Positions 55,437 to 64,000 of a stretch of DNA of 64,000 nucleotides are shown here, piece after piece. Position 1 is the first letter of the stretch, and each line of letters begins with the position of its first letter. The stretch is from positions 498,027 through 562,026 of the forward strand of contig NZ_RJVB01000001.1 in the NCBI RefSeq assembly GCF_003751505.1. Reading direction: 5' to 3'. This DNA comes from Erwinia sp. JUb26 (GTDB taxonomy: Bacteria; Pseudomonadota; Gammaproteobacteria; Enterobacterales; Enterobacteriaceae). Position numbers and translations under genes: made by a program. The notes below the pieces were generated by a model. It was given only the letters and a program-made list of their open reading frames with translations. It ran no database searches and was not told where the DNA came from.

Positions 55437-56909
55437 ATGACTGTTCGTCACCTTGTGGCTATTGACCTTGGCGCATCCAGTGGTCGCGTGATCCTGGCCC
55501 GCCACGATCTACACAGCCAGAGCATCACCCTCGAAGAGGTGAGCCGCTGTGTGAATCAGCTGGTCACCGTCGATAATCATCAGTGCTGGGATCTGGATGC
55601 GCTGGAAGCGTTTATCGTTGCCGCGCTGGAGAAGCTCGATCGCCGGGGGATCCGGGTTGACAGCATCGGTATTGATACCTGGGGCGTGGACTATGTGCTG
55701 CTGGACGAGCAGGGCGAACGTGTGGGGCTGCCGATCGCCTATCGCGATGAACGCACCCACGGCGTGATGACCGAGGCGGCCCGGGAGCTGGGCCACGACG
55801 CTATCTATCAGCGCACCGGCATTCAGTTTCTGCCGTTTAATACCCTTTATCAGCTGCGCGCGCTGTGCCGCGATAACCCGCCGGAACTGACCCGCGTGGC
55901 ACATGCGCTGCTGATCCCCGACTATCTGCACTTCCGTCTGACCGGAAAGCTGAACTGGGAATACACCAACGCCACCACCACCCAGCTGCTGAACATCCGC
56001 AGCGGCGAGTGGGACCGCGATCTGCTGAACTGGACCGGGGCAAATCCGGCGTGGTTCGGTCTGCCGTCGCAGCCGGGGCGCGAGGTGGGGCACTGGCACA
56101 GCCCGTCAGGAAAGGCGATTCCGGTGATTGCGGTCGCCACGCATGATACCGCCAGTGCGGTACTGGCGGCTCCGCTGGCCGATGCGCAGGCCGCGTATCT
56201 CAGCTCGGGCACCTGGTCACTGATGGGCTTTGAGAGCCGAGAGCCGTTTACCTCGAAGGCGGCGCTGGCCGCCAATATCACCAACGAAGGCGGGGCCGAA
56301 GGCCGCTATCGGGTGCTGAAAAATATCATGGGGCTGTGGCTGCTGCAGCGTGTTTGCGACGAGCTGGCGATTGACGATCTCTGCCAGCTGATTGCCGATG
56401 CCGAACGGCAGCCGGTTTGCCAGTGGCTGATCAATCCCAATGACGATCGCTTCCTGAATCCGGCCAGCATGGTGCGTGAAATTCAGGACGCCTGCGCCGA
56501 ACAGGCGATGCTGGTACCGGCCACGCCCGCCGAGCTGGCCCGCTGTATTTTCGACAGCCTGGCGCTGTACTACCGGGAAGTCCTGCAGCAGCTGGAACGC
56601 CTGCGCGGCAGGGCGTTCAGCCAGCTGCATATCGTCGGCGGGGGCTGTCAGAACCAGTTTCTTAACCAGCTATGCGCCAATGCCTGCGGCATTCCGGTGT
56701 ATGCCGGGCCGGTTGAAGCCTCCACGCTCGGTAATATCGGCTGCCAGCTGATTGCCGCGGGCGATGTGGCGGACGTCAGCGCCTTCCGCCAGCTGATTAC
56801 CCATAATTTCCCCCTCATTCGTTTTGATTCCCAGGGCAGTGAGGCGTTTCGCCGCAGTCAGGCACGCTTTCAGTCACTGACCCACTCAGATAAGGAGCTA
56901 TGTATATGA
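55437..56909 (+). CDS. rhaB: L-rhamnulokinase
   Basis: FGGY-type sugar kinase of 490 residues that phosphorylates L-rhamnulose at C1 with ATP. The N-terminal phosphate loop is [30 protein letters not shown] and [13 protein letters not shown] belong to the ATP-binding half, and [15 protein letters not shown] lies near the end. I chose ATG at 55437, with AGGAAG upstream; the longer frame has no ribosome site. It is the first gene of rhaBADM, and its stop overlaps the rhaA start by 4 bp. Confidence 0.96.
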   Translation: MTVRHLVAIDLGASSGRVILARHDLHSQSITLEEVSRCVNQLVTVDNHQCWDLDALEAFIVAALEKLDRRGIRVDSIGIDTWGVDYVLLDEQGERVGLPIAYRDERTHGVMTEAARELGHDAIYQRTGIQFLPFNTLYQLRALCRDNPPELTRVAHALLIPDYLHFRLTGKLNWEYTNATTTQLLNIRSGEWDRDLLNWTGANPAWFGLPSQPGREVGHWHSPSGKAIPVIAVATHDTASAVLAAPLADAQAAYLSSGTWSLMGFESREPFTSKAALAANITNEGGAEGRYRVLKNIMGLWLLQRVCDELAIDDLCQLIADAERQPVCQWLINPNDDRFLNPASMVREIQDACAEQAMLVPATPAELARCIFDSLALYYREVLQQLERLRGRAFSQLHIVGGGCQNQFLNQLCANACGIPVYAGPVEASTLGNIGCQLIAAGDVADVSAFRQLITHNFPLIRFDSQGSEAFRRSQARFQSLTHSDKELCI

Positions 56910-58162
56910 CCCAGGCTATTGAACAGGCCTACGCGCTGGCGAAGCAGCGCTTTGCCGATATCGGTATTGATGTGGAAGCCGCGCTGGCGCAGCTCGATCG
57001 CTTACCGGTTTCCATGCACTGCTGGCAGGGTGATGACGTGCGCGGTTTTGAAAACCCGCAGGGCGCGCTGACCGGCGGCATTCAGGCCACCGGTAATTAC
57101 CCGGGACGCGCCCGCAGCGCGGACGAACTGCGTGCCGACCTGGAACAGGCCATGGCGCTGATCCCCGGCCCGAAACGCCTCAATCTGCACGCCATCTATC
57201 TGGAAAGCGAGCAGGCGGTGGATCGCCATGAAATCAAACCCGAGCATTTTGCCGGCTGGGTGGCGTGGGCGAAGCAGCAGAAGATCGGGCTGGATTTTAA
57301 CCCGACCTGCTTCTCGCACGCATTAAGCGCCGATGGTTTTACCCTGGCCCATGCCAACGCTGAAATTCGCCAGTTCTGGATCGAACACTGCAAGGCCAGC
57401 CGCAAAATCTCTGCCTGGTTTGGCGAGCAGCTGGGTACGCCGTCGGTGATGAATATCTGGGTGCCGGACGGCATGAAGGATCTGACGGTGGATCGTCTGG
57501 CACCGCGCCAGCGCCTGATGAATTCGCTGGACGAGATCATCAGCGAAAAACTGAACCCGGCGCACCATATCGACGCCGTGGAAAGCAAGCTGTTCGGCAT
57601 CGGTGCCGAGAGCTACACCGTCGGCTCCAACGAATTCTGCCTCGGCTACGCCGCCAGCCGCCAGACCGCGCTGACGCTGGACGCCGGGCATTTCCATCCG
57701 ACCGAAGTGATTTCCGACAAGATCTCTACCGCCATGCTTTACGTACCGCGCCTGCTGCTGCACGTCAGCCGCCCGGTGCGCTGGGACAGCGATCACGTGG
57801 TGCTGCTGGATGATGAAACCCAGGCGATCGCCAGCGAAATTGTCCGCCAGAAGCTGTTTGACAAGGTGCACATCGGCCTGGACTTCTTCGATGCCTCCAT
57901 CAACCGCATCGCCGCCTGGGTCATCGGCACGCGCAATGCGAAAAAAGCGCTGCTGCGCGCGCTGCTGGAGCCGGTCGATCGGCTGAAAAAACTGGAAGTC
58001 GAGGGCGACTACACCGCCCGCTTGGCGCTGCTGGAAGAGCAGAAATCCCTGCCGTGGCAGGCGGTCTGGGAAGCCTGGTGCCTGCGCCATGACGTCCCGG
58101 CGGGAGCCGGCTGGTTAGGCGACGTCCGTCATTATGAACAACAGATTCTCAGCCAACGTTAA
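56906..58162 (+). CDS. rhaA: L-rhamnose isomerase
   Basis: Metal-dependent isomerase of 418 residues that converts L-rhamnose to L-rhamnulose. It follows E. coli RhaA throughout ([66 protein letters not shown]), with the His and Asp metal ligands in place. I chose ATG at 56906, 8 nt after AAGGAG and overlapping the rhaB stop; the ATG at 56900 is too close to that site. Confidence 0.97.
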   Translation: MTQAIEQAYALAKQRFADIGIDVEAALAQLDRLPVSMHCWQGDDVRGFENPQGALTGGIQATGNYPGRARSADELRADLEQAMALIPGPKRLNLHAIYLESEQAVDRHEIKPEHFAGWVAWAKQQKIGLDFNPTCFSHALSADGFTLAHANAEIRQFWIEHCKASRKISAWFGEQLGTPSVMNIWVPDGMKDLTVDRLAPRQRLMNSLDEIISEKLNPAHHIDAVESKLFGIGAESYTVGSNEFCLGYAASRQTALTLDAGHFHPTEVISDKISTAMLYVPRLLLHVSRPVRWDSDHVVLLDDETQAIASEIVRQKLFDKVHIGLDFFDASINRIAAWVIGTRNAKKALLRALLEPVDRLKKLEVEGDYTARLALLEEQKSLPWQAVWEAWCLRHDVPAGAGWLGDVRHYEQQILSQR

Positions 58163-58172
58163 GGGTAAACAC

Positions 58173-59015
58173 ATGCATCATATTCTAAATTCCTGGTTCA
58201 TCCGGGACATGGTCAAAGCAACCAGCGATATGTGGCTGAAGGGCTGGGACGAGCGCAATGGCGGCAACGTCTCGCTGCGCCTGCTGGACGAAGAAGTGCA
58301 GCCGTTCGCCGCTGATTTTTACGCCGAACCGCGCACGCTGGAGCTCAGCCAGCCCGCGCCGGAGCTGGCAAACTGCTGGTTCCTGGTCACCGGATCCGGC
58401 AAGTTTTTCCGCAACGTGCAGCTCGATCCGGCCGACAGCCTGGTGCTGCTGCGCGTCAGCGCCGACGGCCAGGCCTACACCATTCACTGGGGGCTGAGCA
58501 ACGGCGGCGTGCCGACCTCCGAACTGGCCTCGCACTTCCAGTCGCACAGCGTGCGAAAAAAAGTCTCCAACGGGGTGGACCGGGTGATTATGCACTGCCA
58601 CGCCACGCACTTTATGGCGTTGAGCTACGTGGCCGAGCTTAACGCCGCCAGCTTTACCCGCCTGCTGTGGGAAGGCAGTACCGAATGCCTGGTGGTGTTC
58701 CCGGACGGCGTGGGTATCGTGCCGTGGATGGTGCCGGGCACCGACGGCATCGGCACCAAAACCGCCGAGCAGATGGCCTCACACACGCTGGTGATGTGGC
58801 CATTCCACGGCATTTTCGGTACCGGCCCGACGCTGGATGAAACCTTTGGTCTGATCGACACTGCCGAAAAATCGTCTGAGGTGGTGGTTAAAGTGCTGTC
58901 GATGGGCGGGATGAGGCAGAGCATTACCACCGAGGAGCTGGTCGCGCTGGGTGAGCGTTTCGGGGTTAAACCGTGGGCGGCAGCGCTGGAAGCGAAGCAT
59001 TCTCATGTTGCGTAA
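58173..59015 (+). CDS. rhaD: Rhamnulose-1-phosphate aldolase
   Basis: Class II zinc aldolase of 280 residues that splits L-rhamnulose-1-phosphate into dihydroxyacetone phosphate and L-lactaldehyde. [24 protein letters not shown], the zinc-ligand pair in MHCHATHF and [19 protein letters not shown] match the E. coli enzyme. I chose ATG at 58173 ([10 protein letters not shown]) after a GGG-containing site. The product lactaldehyde is the substrate of AldA, encoded at the other end of the cluster. Confidence 0.96.
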   Translation: MHHILNSWFIRDMVKATSDMWLKGWDERNGGNVSLRLLDEEVQPFAADFYAEPRTLELSQPAPELANCWFLVTGSGKFFRNVQLDPADSLVLLRVSADGQAYTIHWGLSNGGVPTSELASHFQSHSVRKKVSNGVDRVIMHCHATHFMALSYVAELNAASFTRLLWEGSTECLVVFPDGVGIVPWMVPGTDGIGTKTAEQMASHTLVMWPFHGIFGTGPTLDETFGLIDTAEKSSEVVVKVLSMGGMRQSITTEELVALGERFGVKPWAAALEAKHSHVA

Positions 59016-59319
59016 GGCGTTTGTCATGCAGGTCCATCCCGATAAGCATCGGGAGTATCAGCAGCGGCACAGCCCAATCTGGCCGGAGCTGGCGCAAACG
59101 CTGAAGGATCACGGGGCGCAGAATTACAGCATTTTCCTTGATGCGTCGCGCAATCTGCTGTTTGCGTATGTGGAGATCGAATCCGAGGCGCGCTGGAATG
59201 CGGTGGCAGAAACGGAAGTGTGCCAGCGCTGGTGGCGGTCGATGAGCGAACTGATGCCGTCGAATGCGGACCACAGCCCGGTCAGCAGCGAGCTGACGTC
59301 GGTGTTTCACCTGCCGTAA
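59005..59319 (+). CDS. rhaM: L-rhamnose mutarotase
   Basis: A 104-residue enzyme that interconverts the anomers of L-rhamnose. It follows E. coli RhaM closely ([51 protein letters not shown]). The start overlaps the rhaD stop by 11 bp, so it is translated from the rhaBADM transcript. A terminator follows. Confidence 0.95.
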   Translation: MLRKAFVMQVHPDKHREYQQRHSPIWPELAQTLKDHGAQNYSIFLDASRNLLFAYVEIESEARWNAVAETEVCQRWWRSMSELMPSNADHSPVSSELTSVFHLP

Positions 59320-59347
59320 GGTACGTTTCTCAACATCATAAAGAGCA

Positions 59348-59378
59348 AAAGCCCCTGAATCAGGGGCTTTCTCGTTTT
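59348..59378 (+). terminator. Terminator of rhaBADM
   Basis: AAAGCCCCTGA and TCAGGGGCTTT form an 11-bp perfect stem, followed by CTCG and a run of T. A very similar stem terminates the LysR gene at 61046. Confidence 0.9.
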
Positions 59379-59452
59379 TTTCGCTAACGCGGGATGTTGA
59401 TTTCGCCGTTAATTCTTCGCGAGGTTAACGTCTTATACACTGGCAGCTGCTT

Positions 59453-60010
59453 TTAACTCAGCGCCTTGATAGCCGCAACCAGCCGCGCGGCATGTTCCCT
59501 GGCGGCCTCCTTCTGTTGATGAATCTGGCTTTGCTCAATACGCGATAAATAACCCACACCGCAGGTGTAAATCGGCGGCAGCAGGTCCAGATTGCACAGC
59601 TGCGCGGTGGTCCTGAAAGGCAAAAGATACGCGTCTAAGGGATGTCCAAACCATCCTTCCGGGGCGAAGTCCGCTTCCTGCGCGCCGGTGGTAAACGACA
59701 GCAGCAGCTTTTTCCCGTTCAGCTGGCTGGTGGAACCGTGCGAGAAGCCATACAAAAACACCTCATCGATCCACAGTTTCATCAGCCCGGGAAGGGCATA
59801 CCACGATAACGGAAACTGCCAGACAATCACATCCGCCTTCAGTAAGGCCTGCTGTTCTGCCGCAATATCAAACCGGTAATCGGGATACAGCGCGTCGAGA
59901 TAGCGGATTTCCGCTTCCGGCAGCGCGGTGGCGACCGCATCAAGAATGGTGGCGTTGGCGATGGATTCGTTCAGGTTCGGATGCCCTGAGATAATTAAAG
60001 CCCTGGTCAT
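59453..60010 (-). CDS. NAD(P)H-dependent flavodoxin-fold oxidoreductase (quinone reductase type)
   Basis: A 185-residue flavoprotein of the flavodoxin-like NAD(P)H dehydrogenase family. The N-terminal FMN/FAD loop is IISGHPNLNESIANATIL, and VWQFPLSWYALPGLMKLWID is a typical family signature for the active-site region. Members reduce quinones, azo dyes or modulate Kef channels. It is divergent from a LysR regulator with a palindrome between them. That is a common arrangement for quinone- or electrophile-inducible reductases. Confidence 0.85.
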   Translation of the reverse strand: MTRALIISGHPNLNESIANATILDAVATALPEAEIRYLDALYPDYRFDIAAEQQALLKADVIVWQFPLSWYALPGLMKLWIDEVFLYGFSHGSTSQLNGKKLLLSFTTGAQEADFAPEGWFGHPLDAYLLPFRTTAQLCNLDLLPPIYTCGVGYLSRIEQSQIHQQKEAAREHAARLVAAIKALS

Positions 60011-60118
60011 AGTGCCTCTGTTTTCAATGAGTGACGGATAATTCCCTTGCCCTGTCGGCTGGCGGTAATTTAGGACAATCGTCGAAGGCGGAGTAGACTA
60101 CTTTCATCACCTGAACTG

Positions 60119-60133
60119 TTAACTCAAAGTTAA
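60119..60133. promoter_or_regulatory. Candidate LysR operator
   Basis: TTAACT and AGTTAA flank CAA, two bases before the LysR start codon. This position suits autorepression and shared control of the divergent oxidoreductase gene. Confidence 0.5.
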
Positions 60134-60135
60134 TA

Positions 60136-61044
60136 ATGGACACGACAACCTACGGTCAGCTGGCGGTATTTCATACCATTGCGCGTGAGCAAAGCATTTC
60201 GGCGGCGGCGCGCAAGCTCGGCGTCACCGTGCCTTCGGTGAGTAAATCTCTCCGTCTGCTGGAACAGAAAACCGGCGTGCCGCTGTTTGCCCGCACGACA
60301 CGAAAAATCAGCCTGACCGAGACCGGGCTGGCGCTGCTTAGCGGAACGGAAAGTGCAATGGCCGAGCTGGATCTGGCGCTGGAAGAGGTGCTGAACAGCG
60401 GCGGTGCGCCGTCCGGCCCCGTGCGAATTACGCTCCCCCGATTTGCCTGGCAGCTGATCCTGCAACCGCTGCTGGCCGAGTTCTATGGCACCTATCCGGA
60501 CATTCAGCTGGAGGTGTCGGTCAATGACGGCAGCGTCAGTCTGGTGGAAGAGGGATTCGATCTGGGTATTCGCTTCGGCAACGCGGTGAGCGAAGGGATG
60601 GTGGCCCGGGAAATTTTTCCGCCGTTCAGGCTGGGGCTTTATGCGTCAGAGGAGTACCTTGCGCGCAACGGCATGCCAGCCGCACCGGACGAGCTGGTGA
60701 AACACCGGTTAATCACCTATCGCTTCGGCACCTCGAAACGCATCTCTAAGCTGTTCCTGCAGGATAACGGCGTGACGATATCACCCGATATGGATAACGC
60801 GATGATTTGCAATGATATTGATGTCATTCGCGATGCCGTATCGGAGGGCATCGGCATTGGCCGACTGTTCGAACCGCTGCGCGATAAAATGTCCGGCTAT
60901 GAACATCTGAAGCCGGTGCTGAAAAACTTCTGGCCGACTTTTCCAGCCGTGTATCTGTACTATTTGCCAAGAAGCCAGCGCGCGAAGAGAGTCCGGGCGA
61001 CCATTGATTTTATTGTTGAGCGGCTAAACGCGAAAAAGGGATAG
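60136..61044 (+). CDS. LysR-family regulator
   Basis: A 302-residue LysR regulator. The helix-turn-helix is at about 14-64 (QSISAAARKLGVTVPSVSKSLRLLE). The effector domain starts near 92 and resembles the branch with DLGIRFGNAVSEGMVAREI. The ATG has little visible ribosome site because the palindrome occupies that space. It is the probable regulator of the divergent flavodoxin-fold oxidoreductase. A terminator follows at once. Confidence 0.82.
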   Translation: MDTTTYGQLAVFHTIAREQSISAAARKLGVTVPSVSKSLRLLEQKTGVPLFARTTRKISLTETGLALLSGTESAMAELDLALEEVLNSGGAPSGPVRITLPRFAWQLILQPLLAEFYGTYPDIQLEVSVNDGSVSLVEEGFDLGIRFGNAVSEGMVAREIFPPFRLGLYASEEYLARNGMPAAPDELVKHRLITYRFGTSKRISKLFLQDNGVTISPDMDNAMICNDIDVIRDAVSEGIGIGRLFEPLRDKMSGYEHLKPVLKNFWPTFPAVYLYYLPRSQRAKRVRATIDFIVERLNAKKG

Positions 61045-61045
61045 A

Positions 61046-61092
61046 AAAAGCCCCTGATGGTGTATTGCCAGTCAGGGGCTTTTCGTTTTTTA
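61046..61092 (+). terminator. Terminator between the LysR gene and sotB
   Basis: AAAAGCCCCTGA and TCAGGGGCTTTT pair around a 14-nt loop, followed by CG and six T. It stands between convergent genes. The stem and following bases resemble the rhaM terminator region. Confidence 0.88.
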
Positions 61093-61113
61093 TCGTTAAC
61101 AGGGTGTACTGAG

Positions 61114-62298
61114 TTAGCCGTTAATTCGCAGCTGCGGGTAACGCTTCATGCTCCACGCGCACCAGCACAGCGACAGCACGCCGATAGCGCCACCGACATA
61201 GCCAATGCTGGCCATATTCAGATGCACGCTGACCTGGCTGCCCAGCAGCGCGCCACCGCCGATACCGATATTATAAATACCCGACAGCAGCGACATTGCC
61301 ACATCGGTGGCGTCCGGGGCCAGCGCCAGCACACGTACCTGTACCGCCAGGCCAATAACCATCATCGCCATGCCCCAGATGATGCACAGGGTGGAGATCG
61401 CCAGATCGTGCGTGGCGGCCAGATACAGCGACAGCATACACACGCTGATTAACAGTATCGCGCCGAGTAAAAAGCTGGCCGGATATTTATTACCGAACAG
61501 GCTGAACAGAACACTGCCAACGATGCCGGCGGCACCGAAAATTAACAGCAGGAAGGTGGTAAAGCCTCCGCTTAATCCGGCGACGCTCTGAATAAATGGC
61601 TCAATATAGCTGTAGGCCGTGTAATGCGCGGTAACGGTTATCGCAATCAGTAAATAGAGCGATACCAGCGCCGGGCGACGGAACAGCATCGGCACGCTCT
61701 TTAACGATCCGGTATGCTCACTCGGCAGTTTTGGCAGCAGCTTGAACAGCAGGGCCATGGTGATCATCGCCGCGACGCCAATCACCGCAAAGGTCATACG
61801 CCAGCCCAGCAGCTGGCCGATCATGCGGCCGAGCGGCAGGCCCAGCACCATCGCCAGCGCCGTGCCGGTCGCCAGCATACTCAACGCCTGCGTTTTTTTA
61901 CCGGACGGTGCCACGCGGATGGCCAGCGAGGCGGTAATCGACCAGAAGATGGCGTGCGAGAAGGCGATACCAATGCGGGAGGCCACCAGCGTGGTGAAAT
62001 CCCACGCCACGGACGACAGCGCATGGCTGACAATAAACAGGGTAAAAATCACCATCAGCAGGAAACGACGCTCAACGTTGCGCGTTAAAAGCATCATCGG
62101 CAGTGACATCAGTGCCACTACCCAGGCATAGATGGTCAGCATCAGGCCAACCTGCGATGTCTGCATTGAGAAGCTTTCGCCAATATCAGACAGCAGGCCG
62201 ACAGGGACAAATTCGGTGGTGTTAAAAATAAACGCAGCAATAGCCAGCATAACCACGCGTAGCCATGCGGTCTTACGAGAAACAGTGTTTGGATGCAT
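61114..62298 (-). CDS. sotB: Sugar/arabinose efflux MFS transporter SotB
   Basis: A 394-residue MFS exporter, colinear with E. coli SotB (YdeA), which exports arabinose and IPTG-like sugars. Twelve membrane segments are visible. Matching stretches include [55 protein letters not shown] and [23 protein letters not shown]. It is divergent from the glutaminase gene across an AT-rich 275-bp gap. Confidence 0.92.
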   Translation of the reverse strand: MHPNTVSRKTAWLRVVMLAIAAFIFNTTEFVPVGLLSDIGESFSMQTSQVGLMLTIYAWVVALMSLPMMLLTRNVERRFLLMVIFTLFIVSHALSSVAWDFTTLVASRIGIAFSHAIFWSITASLAIRVAPSGKKTQALSMLATGTALAMVLGLPLGRMIGQLLGWRMTFAVIGVAAMITMALLFKLLPKLPSEHTGSLKSVPMLFRRPALVSLYLLIAITVTAHYTAYSYIEPFIQSVAGLSGGFTTFLLLIFGAAGIVGSVLFSLFGNKYPASFLLGAILLISVCMLSLYLAATHDLAISTLCIIWGMAMMVIGLAVQVRVLALAPDATDVAMSLLSGIYNIGIGGGALLGSQVSVHLNMASIGYVGGAIGVLSLCWCAWSMKRYPQLRING

Positions 62299-62573
62299 TA
62301 TTGAAGTTAACGATGTGTTGATGAAGTGTTAATCCAAATTATGGATCATAAATTTAGTAGGGATATTGTCTTTTATTTATGTGACAGATGAAACAGAAAA
62401 TTCAATAAATTTGTAAATCGGAATTTATATATAACTTAAGCGAATCAATTGTTACTTTACTATTACTCTCAGTCATCGCAGTTTTGCATTAGTAGGTTTG
62501 ACCTTTTAACGATCGAGCGGCAGAATCGCCAGGAAAATCAGGCCGTAAAGGCACCCGTCGAGGAAGAGATATC

Positions 62574-63497
62574 GTGAGCATTCTGAATAATGCCCTGCTG
62601 GAGGAGATCCTGCAGCAGGTACGGCCGCTAATTGGTCAAGGTAAAGTGGCCAGCTATATTCCTGCGCTGGCCGGCGTGCCTGCCGATCGGCTGGGCATTG
62701 CGGTCTGCATGCTGGATGGCACCCTGTATCAGGCAGGCGATGCCGAAGAGCGTTTTTCGATTCAGTCAATATCCAAGGTGCTTTCCCTGACCCTGGCGCT
62801 TACACGCTATCAGGACAGCGAAATCTGGCGGCGGGTGGGGAAAGAGCCGTCCGGTCAGCCGTTCAATTCCCTGCTGCAGCTGGAACTGGAGCAGGGGAAA
62901 CCGCGCAATCCGTTTATTAACGCCGGTGCGCTGGTGGTGTGCGATATGCTGGAAACCCGCCTGACCGCGCCGCGTCAGCGGATGCTGGAGCTGGTGCGCG
63001 TGCTGACGCAGCAGCCGGATATTCACTACGATCGTCACGTTGCCCGCTCGGAATTCGATCATTCCGCGCGTAACGCCGCCATTGCCTGGTTGATGAAGTC
63101 GTTTGGTAACTTTGCTAACGATGTTCAGACGGTACTGCAAACCTACTTTCACTACTGCGCGATGACTATGAGCTGCGGCGAACTGGCGCGCTGTTTTTTA
63201 TATCTGGCCAATCAGGGGCGGGGCCTGGGGCAGGGCGAACCGCTGCTGACGCCGAAGCAGGCGCGGCAGATCAATGCGCTGATGGTGACCAGCGGAATGT
63301 ATGACGGTGCCGGGGAATTTGCGTGGCGGGTCGGTATGCCGGGCAAATCGGGCGTGGGCGGCGGGATTATTGCCATCGTTCCGGGTGAAATGAGCATCGC
63401 GGTCTGGTCGCCGGAGCTGGACGCTTCCGGCAATTCTCTGGCGGGAACCGCCGCGCTGGAGCTGCTGGCCGAGCGCATCGGCCGTTCGATTTTCTGA
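62574..63497 (+). CDS. glsB: Glutaminase (GlsB/YneH type)
   Basis: Serine-dependent beta-lactamase-fold glutaminase of 307 residues that hydrolyses glutamine to glutamate and ammonia. The catalytic SxxK is S65-I-S-K68. Other conserved blocks are [36 protein letters not shown] and [16 protein letters not shown]. The start is GTG at 62574, with AGGAAGAG upstream. It matches E. coli YneH along its length. Confidence 0.94.
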   Translation: MSILNNALLEEILQQVRPLIGQGKVASYIPALAGVPADRLGIAVCMLDGTLYQAGDAEERFSIQSISKVLSLTLALTRYQDSEIWRRVGKEPSGQPFNSLLQLELEQGKPRNPFINAGALVVCDMLETRLTAPRQRMLELVRVLTQQPDIHYDRHVARSEFDHSARNAAIAWLMKSFGNFANDVQTVLQTYFHYCAMTMSCGELARCFLYLANQGRGLGQGEPLLTPKQARQINALMVTSGMYDGAGEFAWRVGMPGKSGVGGGIIAIVPGEMSIAVWSPELDASGNSLAGTAALELLAERIGRSIF

Positions 63498-63649
63498 CCC
63501 GATAAGGAGGAGGGTATGGATTTTTTGCTAAAAAAATGAGTGGGTTAACTCGGGTTATCAATTGTTGATCCAGCTCAAAGCCTTTTGCAGCACAATTTGC
63601 TAATATTTCGCAATGTGAATTAACCTTTCCATTACGAGGCTTGGGCAAC

Positions 63650-63838
63650 GTGAACAATGATATGAGCATTCCTGCGCGACAGCTGACGTTGAACCATCAG
63701 CTGCGGCAGTATGGCAATCTGGTTAAGCTGGCGATGATCCGCACCACGCCGCAGATTATTGAAGTATGGACCATGAGCGGCAGTCGGTTGCGCTTCCATC
63801 CCACACAGCAGGTCGAGGCGAAGTGGGTGGTTCAGTGA
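63650..63838 (+). CDS. Small hypothetical protein
   Basis: A protein of about 62 residues that I do not recognise. GTG at 63650 has GAGG 10 nt upstream; TTG at 63641 and ATG at 63662 are alternatives in the same frame. The sequence (QLTLNHQLRQYGNLVKLAMI, then EVWTMSGSRLRFHPTQQ) looks like a small folded domain without membrane segments. It lies between the glutaminase gene and a convergent membrane-protein gene. Confidence 0.5.
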   Translation: MNNDMSIPARQLTLNHQLRQYGNLVKLAMIRTTPQIIEVWTMSGSRLRFHPTQQVEAKWVVQ

Positions 63839-63858
63839 ACGTTCACTTCGCATCAATA

Positions 63859-64000
63859 TTACTCTGCTTTATCCCTGACGGCGCAAACGGCAGGCTTTAG
63901 CGCCGGTGCATTTCCCTGAACGTTAGCGTTTTCCTGGGTTGTACCGCGTCGCAAAATAACCGCGCTGATAACCAGTGCCAGCATGATTGCCCACTCCGCG
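63859..64000 (-). CDS. C-terminal end of a membrane protein (5' part outside window)
   Basis: An open frame enters from the right edge and stops at TAA (63859-63861). It encodes AEWAIMLALVISAVILRRG, a final membrane helix with arginines on the inner side, then a polar tail ending in DKAE. This is the last 46 codons of an inner-membrane protein, possibly a transporter. The family cannot be named from this piece. Confidence 0.6.
   Translation of the reverse strand, partial: AEWAIMLALVISAVILRRGTTQENANVQGNAPALKPAVCAVRDKAE

Overview
The window looks like chromosome from an Enterobacterales bacterium close to Erwinia/Pantoea (Erwiniaceae). Many proteins are near-colinear with their E. coli counterparts (RstA, FNR, UspE, PntAB, RluF, RhaBADM, SotB, glutaminase), but the gene order is rearranged and interleaved with accessory transport and catabolic cassettes absent from the equivalent E. 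coli stretch. The genus is an inference from gene content; no rRNA or tRNA gene is visible.

Layout. 1-10.8 kb: the acid-shock gene asr (open at the window edge, with a near-consensus RstA box upstream), an M32 carboxypeptidase placed directly behind rstAB, a ydgI-type antiporter, ydgH and the transhydrogenase operon pntAB. 10.9-14.1 kb: a copper-type TonB receptor locus with a Met/His-repeat DUF2946-like protein. 14.4-17.2 kb: uspE, fnr and smrA. 17.2-24.5 kb: a PcaQ-like LysR with an aromatic-acid transporter, then a lower-GC operon of TetR regulator, HisC-like aminotransferase, MFS transporter and 2-hydroxyacid dehydrogenase. 24.5-28.1 kb: DoxX, a LysR regulator, methionine aminotransferase and an orphan amino-acid binding protein. 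28.1-29.1 kb: a gene-free block with three diverged, structured repeat elements. 29.1-39.0 kb: a VOC protein, pepT, an orphan DppA-like protein, a LysR regulator with an M20 peptidase and an MHS transporter, and an OprD-type porin with an exported SurE-like protein. 39.0-44.9 kb: an organosulfur locus in which a sigma-54 activator fused to a sulfonate-binding domain faces an ssuD-like/sfnG/flavoprotein operon with a -24/-12 promoter and paired upstream sites. 45-50.4 kb: rluF, a MalI-like repressor with a PTS EIICB, a membrane/coiled-coil protein and a free SsuA-like protein. 50.5-59.3 kb: an L-rhamnose locus (aldA, rhaT, rhaR, rhaS, rhaB, rhaA, rhaD, rhaM). 59.4-64 kb: a flavodoxin-fold oxidoreductase with its LysR, sotB, glutaminase, a small ORF and the end of a membrane protein.

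The genes work together as small regulated cassettes: a divergent regulator plus one or two enzymes and a transporter. The rhamnose genes form a full uptake, degradation and lactaldehyde-oxidation route. The sulfur cassette could turn dimethyl sulfone and alkanesulfonates into sulfite, though no flavin reductase or ABC permease lies in the window.

The most unusual features are (i) the three repeat elements at 28.2-29.0 kb, whose hairpin stems differ in sequence but keep pairing while the loops keep a GGA core, and (ii) the regulator-binding-protein fusion at 39.0-40.9 kb.
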